This document shows positions 54,278-62,465 of a stretch of 64,000 bases of DNA, piece by piece. The notes under the pieces are model-generated. The model was not told the DNA's origin. It searched no databases and saw only the letters and a program-made list of their open reading frames with translations. Source of the DNA: JAAZZY01 sp964612505 (GTDB taxonomy: Bacteria; Chlamydiota; Chlamydiia; Chlamydiales; JAAZZY01); NCBI GenBank assembly GCA_964612505.1, contig CAZTEX010000002.1, positions 1 to 64,000 of the forward strand, given 5' to 3'. The position numbers were made by a program, and so were the translations under genes. The first letter of the stretch is position 1. Every line of letters begins with the position of its first letter.

Positions 54278-54486
54278 TCGTTAGATCCTCAAAACCCTGA
54301 AATAACGCCCACACCTCTCTCATTGGATCCTACAACCCCTGAAATAGCACCCAAAACTTGCTCGTTGATCCCCAAAGCCCTGAAATAACGCCTACACCTC
54401 TCTCATTGGATCCTCAAACGCCTGAAATAACACCCAAAACTTCCTCGTTAGATCCTAAAAAGCCAGAAATAAAACCACAAACTTTC
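54278..54486 (+). repeat. Five 42-bp tandem repeats (one of 41 bp)
   Basis: Units at 54278-54319, 54320-54361, 54362-54402, 54403-54444 and 54445-54486. Odd and even units are more alike, giving an 84-bp higher-order repeat. Each encodes 14 residues; the third lacks one base after TCGTT. Confidence 0.85.
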
Positions 54487-54666
54487 TTTGCTGTTGATTG
54501 GGGGAATTCACAAATAATACACGAGCTCATAAAAGCAAAGATTATTGCCAATACAGTAAATAAATATGGGTCGCCTTTTTTTCGCCAAGCCATTTCACCA
54601 GCTAACATCAAAGTTTTACAACTGCTTCTAAAACTTGGGGCAGACGAAACTTTTAACCAAAGTGGG

Positions 54667-55296
54667 ATTGCCGGTGCTTCTTCTCTTCACATAGCTGCAG
54701 AACGGGTCAATGCTCAAATAATGGCAGTGCTCACAGAGGCCGGAGCTAATGTCAAGGCCTTGGATCATAATGGCAATACGCCTTTGCATCTCCTAGCTTC
54801 GGGTTCCAATGCTTATGATTTCGGCCTTGGACTAGACCTACTTACAAAAGCTGGAGCCAACGCCAATGCAGCAAATCATCAAGGGAGGATCCCTCTTCAC
54901 ATAGTTGCAGAACGGGTCAATGCTCAAATGATATTTGATCTCATACATAAGGGATCTAATGTCAAGGCCTCGGACCACAATGGCAATACTCCTTTACATC
55001 TCCTAGCTTCGGGTTCCAATGCTTATGATTTCGCCTTCGGACTAGACCTACTTACAAAAGCTGGAGCCAACCTCAATGCAGCAAATCATCAAGGGAGGAT
55101 CCCTCTTCACATAGCTGCAGAACGGGTCAATGCTCAAATGATGGCAGTGCTCATAGATGAGGGAGCTAATGCCAAGGCTTTGGACCACAATGGCAATACT
55201 CCTTTGCATCTCCTTGTTTCTTCTTTCAATTCCAACGACTTCGAAGCATTGGCGCCCATGACAAAAATGCTCATAGATGCTGGAGTCAATGTTAAT
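54667..55296 (+). repeat. Three 210-bp tandem ankyrin-coding repeats
   Basis: The block GCAGAACGGGTCAATGCTCA recurs at 54697, 54907 and 55117, exactly 210 bp (70 residues, two ankyrin units) apart, and long stretches between are nearly identical at the DNA level, including silent sites. This indicates recent amplification. Confidence 0.8.
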
Positions 55297-55473
55297 GCTG
55301 TAAATAAACAGGGCCAAACGGCTCTGGACTTAGCTTTCCTTAAAGAGCCTCTACAAATAGCACACGAACTCATCCACCATGGAGCCAAAGCCCATAACAC
55401 TGCCTCAAATGTGCTGGCAGAAAAACGACGCGCGTTACAATGCAAACATACTTTTTTAGGTATTTGTAAGTAA

Positions 55474-55770
55474 TGACGTTAAAAAATTTCTGAAGCCATA
55501 GAACCTGTTGTAAAGAAAGCTGAGAAGAGACTGTCCACAAACCTAAATTTTAGCATAGTTGTGAACGGAATGACGATGGCGTCGTCTCCCCCAAAAATCT
55601 TTCACAAACAATTTTACACTGCCAAGCTCCAACAGCTTTGATTTTTATAGCACTATCGCTATTCGCCTAACCCCCAAAACTTTTGATGTTTTTATTTTTT
55701 CAAAACTATTTTATTGGTTTAACTGTAAAATTAAAACTTGTATAGATGAACCAAATAGTGCTACTGGGTC
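55474..55770. other. Intergenic region with right repeat arm
   Basis: 297 bases between the ankyrin gene and the ClC gene. Its middle holds the right arm of the inverted repeat (55571-55641). No clear promoter, terminator or RNA gene was recognised in the rest. Confidence 0.45.
55571..55641 (+). repeat. Dispersed repeat, right arm
   Basis: Inverted partner of 53757-53829. The similarity includes ATGACGATGGCG, a CCCCAAAAA block and ATTTTACA. It may be the relic of a mobile element that carried or flanked the ankyrin gene, or a dispersed intergenic repeat. Confidence 0.6.
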
Positions 55771-57114
55771 ATGCTTTTGGATTCAAAAAATAATTCATAT
55801 GGTCAAAAGACTTTAACAGGCTTTGTCTACGAATCTCATCCTTTTAAATTATATCTTTTATCTCTCATCATAGGAATTGTTTCCACTTTTGCTACGATCG
55901 GATTTATTAAATTTTATTTGCTTTTGCGAAAATGGATTTATTTATCTAAATCCATCAGCTTAATTGTTATTTATCAGCATCTTCCCCTTTGGGGATCTCT
56001 GGCTATTTTTATAGTTGGAGGGGCTCTTTTAGGGCTCTTTATTTACTACATTATCCCCTTCCATGGTTATGGACACGGACTTATTAACTTCCTGCATGCC
56101 TTTAAAAGACAAAAGCCAATTTCTCTAGTCGAAGGATTAGGTTCTACAGCAGCAAGTAGCTTTAGCCTTGGTTTAGGAGCATCGGTAGGACGTGAAGCAC
56201 CTGTAATGTTTTTGGCAGGAGCTATTGCAAGTTGGTTTTGCCAATTATTTAATTTCAAAGGGCATTATTATCGAATTCTTTTAGCGGCGGCTGTAGCAAC
56301 AGCTTTGGCCACTTCATTACATTCTTCGTTCATGGCAATCTTTTTTATTTTAGAAGTGGTCGCTTTTTCTTTAAAAGCCATCGATTTAATTCCTATTGCT
56401 CTTGCGGTCTTTGCGGGCGCTCTCATCCGGTTATTTCTTCCAGACCTACTGCCTCCTGCATTTTGGATCTATCCGATTGAAGCATCGGCAAACCACATTT
56501 TATTTTACCTTGTTTTAGGAATCCTACTCGCTTTTTTTGCCATGATTTTCACACAAAGCTTAAAATATACCTTGTCATGGCATTTGAAAAGTAAATTACC
56601 AAATTGGATTTGGCCTATCGGTGGGGGTATTGCTTTAGGGATCATTGCCCATTATTGCCCCGCAGCTTTAGGATTGGGCTTTGATTTCATTAAAGAGGCA
56701 GAATCTTGGACAACACTCTCTCTAAAATTGATTGGTTTACTCTTATTGTTTAAATTTCTAGCCACCTATTTTTCACTCGGTTTTGGATTTAGCGGTGGAG
56801 TGATCACCCCTGCTTTTATTCTAGGACTCCTTAGTGGTCTTCTTTACTGCATTGGGCTCAAAACGCTCTTTCCTGTTATCCACTTTCAGTTTCCGACCTA
56901 TGCGATAGCTGCTGCTGCTATTTTTACGAGCTTGATCATCGGTGGCCCTTTAACTATGACCCTGCTGAGTTTTGAAATTACCCATGATATCACCCTTTCT
57001 TTAAATATTTTTGTTGGCATTCTAGTTGCCAATCTTATTCTTAGAATTTTTAAAGTAAAATCTTGTTATCATACTCAATACAGCCTGCTTTTTAAGAAAG
57101 AATCTATGAGTTGA
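55771..57114 (+). CDS. ClC-family chloride channel/transporter
   Basis: A 447-residue inner-membrane protein with about 10-12 helices. The ClC selectivity motifs are recognisable but modified: G-H-G-L-I (near 101) in place of GSGIP, G140-R-E-A-P144 in place of GREGP, and G342-G-V-I-T-P347 in place of GxFxP. The gating Glu142 is kept, which suggests a Cl-/H+ exchanger-type mechanism. The Pro of the first motif is missing, so anion selectivity may differ. Weak ribosome-binding sequence. It stands alone, with sufE-like downstream on the same strand. Confidence 0.87.
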   Translation: MLLDSKNNSYGQKTLTGFVYESHPFKLYLLSLIIGIVSTFATIGFIKFYLLLRKWIYLSKSISLIVIYQHLPLWGSLAIFIVGGALLGLFIYYIIPFHGYGHGLINFLHAFKRQKPISLVEGLGSTAASSFSLGLGASVGREAPVMFLAGAIASWFCQLFNFKGHYYRILLAAAVATALATSLHSSFMAIFFILEVVAFSLKAIDLIPIALAVFAGALIRLFLPDLLPPAFWIYPIEASANHILFYLVLGILLAFFAMIFTQSLKYTLSWHLKSKLPNWIWPIGGGIALGIIAHYCPAALGLGFDFIKEAESWTTLSLKLIGLLLLFKFLATYFSLGFGFSGGVITPAFILGLLSGLLYCIGLKTLFPVIHFQFPTYAIAAAAIFTSLIIGGPLTMTLLSFEITHDITLSLNIFVGILVANLILRIFKVKSCYHTQYSLLFKKESMS

Positions 57115-57163
57115 AATTTAGCTAAAAACGTGCTATACTTTTCTCTTAAATCAAGAATTTTTT

Positions 57164-57583
57164 ATGTTAGAATTAAAGAAAAAGAAAATATTAGAACTTT
57201 TTGCAAATTGTCAATCAGCTGAAGACATTTACAAACAAATTATTGCTATTGGTCAAGAGGCTAAAAAGAATTCTTTTGAACATCAAAAGCCCGAGTACTT
57301 AGTTCCGGGTTGTCAGAGTTTGCTCTATCTTTATTCTCACATAGAAGAAGGAAAGATGTTTTTTCAAGCACATTCGGATGCCTTGATTTCAATGGGGCTT
57401 GCTCAGCTTTTAGTTCATTATTTTAATGGTGAAAGTGCCGAGACCGTTTTAAAATCACCCCCTACCTTTCTTGAAGAACTAAACATCCCAGGCTCTTTAA
57501 CTCCTAGCAGAGCCAATGGGTTGTATCATATTCATCTTCGGATGAAACAAGCAGCTTTAAAAGAGCTAGCAGCAACTATTTAA
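57164..57583 (+). CDS. SufE-like Fe-S cluster assembly protein
   Basis: A 139-residue protein of the SufE/CsdE family, which accepts sulfur from a SufS-type cysteine desulfurase. The sulfur-accepting Cys50 lies in V-P-G-C-Q-S. Other family marks are D-A-L-I-S-M-G-L-A-Q-L-L-V, and L-T-P-S-R-x-N-G-L near the C-terminus. Length is normal. No sufS or sufBCD is nearby in the window. Its 3' end overlaps the convergent permease gene by eight bases. Confidence 0.88.
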   Translation: MLELKKKKILELFANCQSAEDIYKQIIAIGQEAKKNSFEHQKPEYLVPGCQSLLYLYSHIEEGKMFFQAHSDALISMGLAQLLVHYFNGESAETVLKSPPTFLEELNIPGSLTPSRANGLYHIHLRMKQAALKELAATI

Positions 57584-58796
57584 AACGCATATACGTTTCT
57601 AAAAGGACCACAAAAGCGGCAAAGGCAATAATCAAAACAAGAACAGGTTTGCCACCCGGTAATCTTTGCTCTCCTTCTTTCTTAAAAAGGTATCGCCCTC
57701 TCCAAACCATGAGCGCTGGAATAATTCCATTTAAAATTGCATCTCCATAACCCCCTGTAGAATCTAAAGCAGCTAAAAAGATGTTTGGAATAAAAATCGC
57801 AAATAAAATGGTTGGAACAAAAACAATCAAAGTCAACCAAACTTTATTCATCCCCCTTTTAGCAATTTTTAAACCATCCGATAAGAAATCATAGAGGCCC
57901 AAAGAAATTCCAAAGAAGGATGTAACCAAAGCAAAAAAGGCAAAAAATCCTGCTAAATAATAAATCCAGTTATTTTGAACCATCTTTTGCAAAGGTTGAG
58001 TGACAGGCAAAGAAGCTTCCATCGCCATTCTAAGACCATTTTGACCCTCCAGTGGGATAATCCCTAGAATGAGCCAGTCCCAAATTAAATAAGCAACTAA
58101 GGGAATCGCGGTACCTAAGATAATAGACCAACGCAGCTGCTTAACATTTCCCTTTAGATAAGGGGTTAAGCTGGGCATCATGGTCTGAAAACTAAAGGAT
58201 GTTAATAAGATTGGGATTGCTAAAATAGAGCTCCCCCATTTTTTGAACACTAAATGATGAACTTGAACCTCTTTTAGCCCAAGAAAGACAATTCCAAAAT
58301 AGGAAATAATCATCCCTATGACTAATAAGCCATTAATGCGTCCCACTGTATTCGTGCCAAGATAAATAAAAGCACCAAAAAAAATACCAAACAAGATGCA
58401 GGCTCCCGCTTTGTTAAGTAAAATACCCCCGTGAGTAGTAGCTTCTAATAACAAATCGGCACCCACAGAAACATAAGCGACTAAAGATGCATAACAAATA
58501 AATAAGTATAGCGCGAGTGTAACCCATTGGCCCCATCGCCCTAAAAGAACTTGAGCCATGGTGATAATGTGCTTGCCAGAACCAAGCCAAATATTGGCCT
58601 CTAAAAAAAGAAGTCCCGTGCAGGTCATGAAGATCCAGCAGACAATGAGCATCAAAGAGGAAGGTAAAAAGCCAGACAAACCAGTCATTAAAGGAAGGGC
58701 AAGCATTCCCCCTCCAATACACGTTCCAGCAACTAATAGGATTGCTCCTAATAAATGACCTGATTGAGGTTTCTCGTTGGCAATCGCATTACTCAT
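57576..58796 (-). CDS. tyrP: Aromatic amino-acid permease (TyrP/HAAAP family)
   Basis: A 406-residue inner-membrane carrier with about 11 helices. The start GAILLVAGTCIGGGMLALPL is the helix-1 signature of the HAAAP family (TyrP, Mtr, AroP-like), which imports tyrosine or tryptophan by ion symport. Chlamydiae use such carriers because they depend on host aromatic amino acids. Exact substrate (Tyr or Trp) cannot be told. Its ATG overlaps the thioesterase stop by eight bases, so the two are co-translated. Confidence 0.88.
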   Translation of the reverse strand: MSNAIANEKPQSGHLLGAILLVAGTCIGGGMLALPLMTGLSGFLPSSLMLIVCWIFMTCTGLLFLEANIWLGSGKHIITMAQVLLGRWGQWVTLALYLFICYASLVAYVSVGADLLLEATTHGGILLNKAGACILFGIFFGAFIYLGTNTVGRINGLLVIGMIISYFGIVFLGLKEVQVHHLVFKKWGSSILAIPILLTSFSFQTMMPSLTPYLKGNVKQLRWSIILGTAIPLVAYLIWDWLILGIIPLEGQNGLRMAMEASLPVTQPLQKMVQNNWIYYLAGFFAFFALVTSFFGISLGLYDFLSDGLKIAKRGMNKVWLTLIVFVPTILFAIFIPNIFLAALDSTGGYGDAILNGIIPALMVWRGRYLFKKEGEQRLPGGKPVLVLIIAFAAFVVLLETYMRFK

Positions 58797-59214
58797 ATGC
58801 CTGAACCTCTAGCAGCTGAGAAAATGAAGTGGGGCAACGGGCAATTTTACGTATGTTATAATCAAAAAAAGCGACTTTGGTTGTAATCACCCCTACTTTT
58901 TGTTGTGTTTCTTTATCAGCCAATATGCAGTGCAAAACACAGCTGCATTTAGAAGATTCTTGGAGAAACAAAGAACCAATTAAAGTCTGTCCTAAAAAAG
59001 CTTCGGCTAAAAATTGAATTTGCGCTTCTGTTACTATAAATCCAGCGCCAGAGTTTCCAATATTTTTTTCAGTCCAACCTAAAGACCTGAGCCAACGAAC
59101 GCGCACTTCTTGAGCGAGAGTTAAAAAGCGATCGTTTCCCAAGTGTCCCCCATAATTAATATCGGAGACTTGAATTAAAAGTTCGGTTTCAAATAATTTG
59201 TTCTCTATCGTCAT
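58789..59214 (-). CDS. Hotdog-fold acyl-CoA thioesterase
   Basis: A 141-residue protein of the 4HBT thioesterase type. The opening V-S-D-I-N-Y-G-G-H-L-G-N-D matches the hotdog active-site segment (Asp then GHxxN), and the later F-L-A-E-A-F-L-G-Q-T-L-I-G strand fits. Likely cleaves an acyl-CoA or acyl-carrier thioester; substrate unknown. It is the upstream gene of a two-gene unit with tyrP. Confidence 0.8.
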   Translation of the reverse strand: MTIENKLFETELLIQVSDINYGGHLGNDRFLTLAQEVRVRWLRSLGWTEKNIGNSGAGFIVTEAQIQFLAEAFLGQTLIGSLFLQESSKCSCVLHCILADKETQQKVGVITTKVAFFDYNIRKIARCPTSFSQLLEVQAYE

Positions 59215-59276
59215 AGCTAGAATTTGATGAAAAAAGCATAAGTTTAATCCAATAAAGGTAAAATTCCTACTTTTTT

Positions 59277-59798
59277 ATGGCTATTTTCCTTCTTTTAACC
59301 GTTGCCTTAGTTTTGACTATTTTTCTCTATGATTATCTGCGCTATCAAATAGGTCCCAATTCGACCTCCAAAAAAGTGAGAAAAAGACTCTCGGAGCATT
59401 TACCGCAAGAAATTCAAGGAACTATTTATGAGCTTGGAAGTGGTTTTGGGCAAATGAGCCTTTTTTTTGCTAAGCACTACCCCGAATCTACTATTTTTAG
59501 CTTTGAGCGAGCCCGCATTCCTTTTATAATTCAAAAATTATGGATCATGGGTCAATTTCAGAGTCGAATCGAATTAAAATTTGAAGATTTTTTAAAGCAA
59601 GATCTATCAGAAGCAAAATTGATATTTTGCTATCTTTATCCGACGATTATGACAAAAATTGCTGAGAAATTCTATCAAGAAGCCGCTCCAGGTACTTGGC
59701 TTATTACTCATACTTTTGCGATGCGAAAGTATCAACCAGAAGCAGTTGTTTATGCAGAAGATTTATATCGAACGCCTATTTACTTTTATAAGCGGTAA
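59277..59798 (+). CDS. Membrane-anchored class I methyltransferase-like protein
   Basis: A 173-residue protein. One hydrophobic helix at residues 2-20 is followed by a compact SAM-binding Rossmann core: motif I Y-E-L-G-S-G-F-G-Q (about 51-59), an acidic residue after strand 2 (S-F-E-R-A), and the A-K-L-I-F-C-Y-L-Y-P segment in place of the usual motif IV. It is short for a methyltransferase, lacking much of the C-terminal region. Substrate unknown; small membrane-anchored members modify lipids or proteins in some bacteria. Confidence 0.72.
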   Translation: MAIFLLLTVALVLTIFLYDYLRYQIGPNSTSKKVRKRLSEHLPQEIQGTIYELGSGFGQMSLFFAKHYPESTIFSFERARIPFIIQKLWIMGQFQSRIELKFEDFLKQDLSEAKLIFCYLYPTIMTKIAEKFYQEAAPGTWLITHTFAMRKYQPEAVVYAEDLYRTPIYFYKR

Positions 59799-59822
59799 AC
59801 TCTTTAGAAGCACCATTCTATT

Positions 59823-60038
59823 TTAATTAACAAACAAACCAGGAAACAGATTAGCGATAGGATTTAATGAACCTAATCTCCAACCAGTGACTCGATGAAA
59901 AAGTTCTAAAACAGGATCGGCGATATGATATAGAGCAAAACACCCCATCATAAAGCTTCCTAATGCCATGAGAGTATAGTTGCCTTTTTCAGGTTGAGAC
60001 ATCTTGTTCTGGATGTCATTTCCAGACTGCTTAAGCAT
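59823..60038 (-). CDS. Small membrane protein
   Basis: A 71-residue reading frame with AAGG five bases before its ATG. One membrane helix (LMALGSFMMGCFALYHIA) in the middle and short polar ends. Ends 24 bases from the methyltransferase-like gene, convergent. No family recognised. The ribosome-binding sequence and clean helix favour a real gene. Confidence 0.5.
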   Translation of the reverse strand: MLKQSGNDIQNKMSQPEKGNYTLMALGSFMMGCFALYHIADPVLELFHRVTGWRLGSLNPIANLFPGLFVN

Positions 60039-60204
60039 CTAAACCTTTTTATATTGCATCTTTTCCACAGGAAATATCAAGAATTTTATTCAGCTATAAA
60101 ATAGCTGAGACCACTCATAGCAAGCTAGTTTAAGATCAAAATCACTGGGGATACCTCGCAAAGACCTCAAATGGCAGGCCCATTCGCGCAAAACGGACAA
60201 TAGA

Positions 60205-60984
60205 TTAAGTGTCGATGGCAAAAGGGATAAATTTTAAAGGAACCAGAACATCAAAGTGATCATTTAACACTCTAATTTGATAAGACCCTTTCTCATTTTG
60301 CACGATCTTCTTTGAAAATTCGCTCAAAAAAGCTTCCTTCTTTTGAGCATCTGCATACACTTGGAAAATATGTTTATTTTCTATTGGAGCATCTAAAAAT
60401 TTTACTTCTGAGTTTAGATAAAAATTTTCAGGATGAGTGACATCCAACATTTTGTTTAAAAACAACTCTCCCTCACCTGGAATAAAGTCAGAGTCTCGAT
60501 CGAAGGGGATATTTGCTTGCCCCCACGACATGAAGTAATCATCTCTTCCTCGAAGGATATCGGCCCGATAAACCAAACAAGCTGCATAACTACCCTACAT
60601 TTTATTCACTTTTAGAATGGTTGGATCATCCACAGAACTTTTATGCGCAAGAGCTACAAATATTTTAGATTCATTATTAAAATGAAGCATAAAAGGATGC
60701 TCTTGATCTAGCCCTTTAGAATCAAGAATTTGCTCAGCACCTGAAGAATATTCCTCAAATTCAGGCTGCCCATAGCCATGTTTTAAAACATTTTGAGCAA
60801 ACTCAGTAATTTTGACCTTTCTTAAGGCCTGTTCTTCAAGAATGCATTGCAATTTAGGCAGCTCCACACAATGAGTAAAAACATATGATCTCTTCAATAT
60901 TTCAAAATCCCTGTTCTGGATTGAGGCTTGAAGAAGATGTGATGGGCTGCAAGAAAGAGAACTTCTTTCCATGATCAACGACAT
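60205..60984 (-). pseudogene. Unknown gene split by in-frame TAG
   Basis: Reading starts at ATG 60984 and runs 129 codons to TAG (60597-60595). The same frame then continues, open, to 60205 (about 129 more codons), through a stretch with no ATG until well inside. The two halves have similar composition and no sign of independent start signals, so one gene of about 258 residues with an amber lesion is most likely. The first half is helical with an N-terminal Ser/Cys-rich segment; the second half has D-R-D-S-D-F-I-P-G-E-G-E-L-F-L and a beta-rich end. No family recognised. Confidence 0.6.
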
Positions 60985-61076
60985 GATAAATACCTAACTA
61001 AAAAAGAAGTATATTAAATACCTAATTTTAAAGGCAATAAGCTGTCAAATAGAGGCTGCTCTGTTTTTTCAAAGAT

Positions 61077-61105
61077 AAGAAGATTCTCATAATGAGAATC
61101 TTCTT
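61077..61105. terminator. Hairpin downstream of the VKOR-like gene
   Basis: 14-bp inverted arms (61077-61090 and 61092-61105) with almost no loop, four bases after the stop of the minus-strand gene. A T-run follows on the plus strand, an A-run on the other side, so it may act on both strands. Confidence 0.65.
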
Positions 61106-61108
61106 TTT

Positions 61109-62455
61109 TTAAACAATAAATCGATCGTAAGAACCATATTTTTCGAGGATCTTCCCTTTAGGCAAGCAAAAGAGGATCATTAAAACCCCTGCTAAGAAAT
61201 TAAACCATGGCCTAGAAGCTCCTTCTGGCAGAGCAAAAACCAGTCCATAAACAATCACCCAAATACCTAAGACAGCGATGACATAGCGAACAGCTCGAAT
61301 GACTTCAGCCATAGCAATAAAGGAGCAAACAACCGTTAAAGCTCCTGTCACATAACAAAAATCGTTCACTAGGGAACCCATTTGATAAATAGAAGGGGCA
61401 ACCATCAAGTAAATACCACAGGCGGCTGTAACAAGTAAATTCCAGGGCAAGGTAACTCCCCAGCGCATGCAAGAAAAGATTTTTCCCTTTGAATTCAAAA
61501 AGCCAGGAGTACGCTCATCAGAAATAGCGTCTTTAGGCATCCCTCCCACCCATAAAACTTCCCACCAACCGCGTCCTTGCTTACATTCAGACACAATATA
61601 CTGGCAAACGGCAATCACTTCATTGACAGCAAAGGTAATCATAAACATACAACAAACAGCGGCTGCCAAACACCAAGTACACCAACTACCCACAATAATC
61701 GGTTGGCAACAAACTAAAATAATGCTCACCACGCCTAAGGGTACCACTAAAATACCAAAGCAGACAACCAGCCACGGCATCGTATACCAGCGTCTTGTTC
61801 CCCCTTTTGCTCCAAGCAAGAACTCTAGGCTATAAGCCATCGCCCCCATTCCAGCATCTGAGATAGGAAAGGATTCTGAAAGCTTAGAAGTAATCACTTT
61901 AATTGTGCCGTCAGCACCGAAAAAAGGATCCCACATCACATCGATATAACCGAGCTGGTAAGCTGCCATATAACGAGCAAAAAACCAGCTGATCACTGCA
62001 AGAACAATGGTAGGTAACCTTTGCGGCCAAGAAGAGGGGTTGTAAGACCAGCCTGGAGGAGTGGCAGGACCTGTATAGAGAGATTCCCCAGGAGTGCCGG
62101 GGATTAAAATTGAAAAAGTAATGATCAAGCTCCCCACCAACGTATCATTGAGATACATAATACTTTCAGGAGCCCAGAAAGCCAATGGGGCAAAATTGAG
62201 CCATACACCAATGATTGCAAGAACATAGGGATAAAATTTACTGGTAGGAGAAAAACTGAGCACTCCAAAGAATACCACAAGAGCCCCCATGATCATATCA
62301 CTTAGCATGATAGACTGACATGAGCTTTGATAGCCAAAAGCGATAGGGACAAAAAAGAGCCAAAGACCTAAAAAAACAAGGACAAAACGAGTCCAAATTA
62401 TTTTCTCATGATGTTTAACAAGCTGATGATAGGTTTCTTTTGAGTGGCTTGCCAT
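61109..62455 (-). CDS. SPW-repeat / VKOR-like membrane protein
   Basis: About 448 residues. Start ATG 62455 has AGAGGA seven bases upstream. Two SPW-like hydrophobic hairpins (F-L-G-L-W-L-F-F-V-P-I-A-F; I-I-G-V-W-L-N-F-A-P-L-A-F-W) fill the first 120 residues. A vitamin-K-epoxide-reductase-like domain follows, with the redox pair C259-T-W-C262 in G-S-W-C-T-W-C-L and a preceding helix ending CCQP. VKOR-like proteins re-oxidise disulfide-forming enzymes using quinone. A third SPW-like segment closes the protein. Total about 10 helices. Its start overlaps the epimerase gene by 11 bases or more, so the two are coupled. The redox role is inferred from the CxxC context. Confidence 0.75.
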   Translation of the reverse strand: MASHSKETYHQLVKHHEKIIWTRFVLVFLGLWLFFVPIAFGYQSSCQSIMLSDMIMGALVVFFGVLSFSPTSKFYPYVLAIIGVWLNFAPLAFWAPESIMYLNDTLVGSLIITFSILIPGTPGESLYTGPATPPGWSYNPSSWPQRLPTIVLAVISWFFARYMAAYQLGYIDVMWDPFFGADGTIKVITSKLSESFPISDAGMGAMAYSLEFLLGAKGGTRRWYTMPWLVVCFGILVVPLGVVSIILVCCQPIIVGSWCTWCLAAAVCCMFMITFAVNEVIAVCQYIVSECKQGRGWWEVLWVGGMPKDAISDERTPGFLNSKGKIFSCMRWGVTLPWNLLVTAACGIYLMVAPSIYQMGSLVNDFCYVTGALTVVCSFIAMAEVIRAVRYVIAVLGIWVIVYGLVFALPEGASRPWFNFLAGVLMILFCLPKGKILEKYGSYDRFIV

Positions 62456-62465
62456 GATTTTTCCT

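Larger units (their letters stand above)
54059..55473 (+). pseudogene. Ankyrin-repeat protein, frameshifted within tandem repeats
   Basis: The start ATG (54059) has AGGA six bases upstream. The N-terminal 45 residues are polar, followed by a membrane helix (YAAYALALAAGAYAL), then five 14-residue repeats of the type S-L-D-P-x-x-P-E-I-x-P-x-x. The third repeat has 41 instead of 42 bases (54362-54402), so the frame shifts and stops at 54388. The other frame, joined at the same repeat, runs to 55473 and encodes about six ankyrin units with typical G-N-T-P-L-H-L-L and A-G-A-N cores. Without the deletion the protein would be about 470 residues. Ankyrin proteins bind partners rather than catalyse; in intracellular bacteria many are secreted effectors. 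The repeat tract could allow on/off switching by slippage, or this may be an assembly error. Confidence 0.75.

Noticed and set aside
54362..54402. Programmed ribosomal frameshifting in the ankyrin gene
   Set aside because: No slippery heptamer or downstream pseudoknot is evident; the missing base in one repeat unit explains the shift.
54278..54486. CRISPR-like array
   Set aside because: Units are directly adjacent without spacers and encode a regular 14-residue protein repeat.
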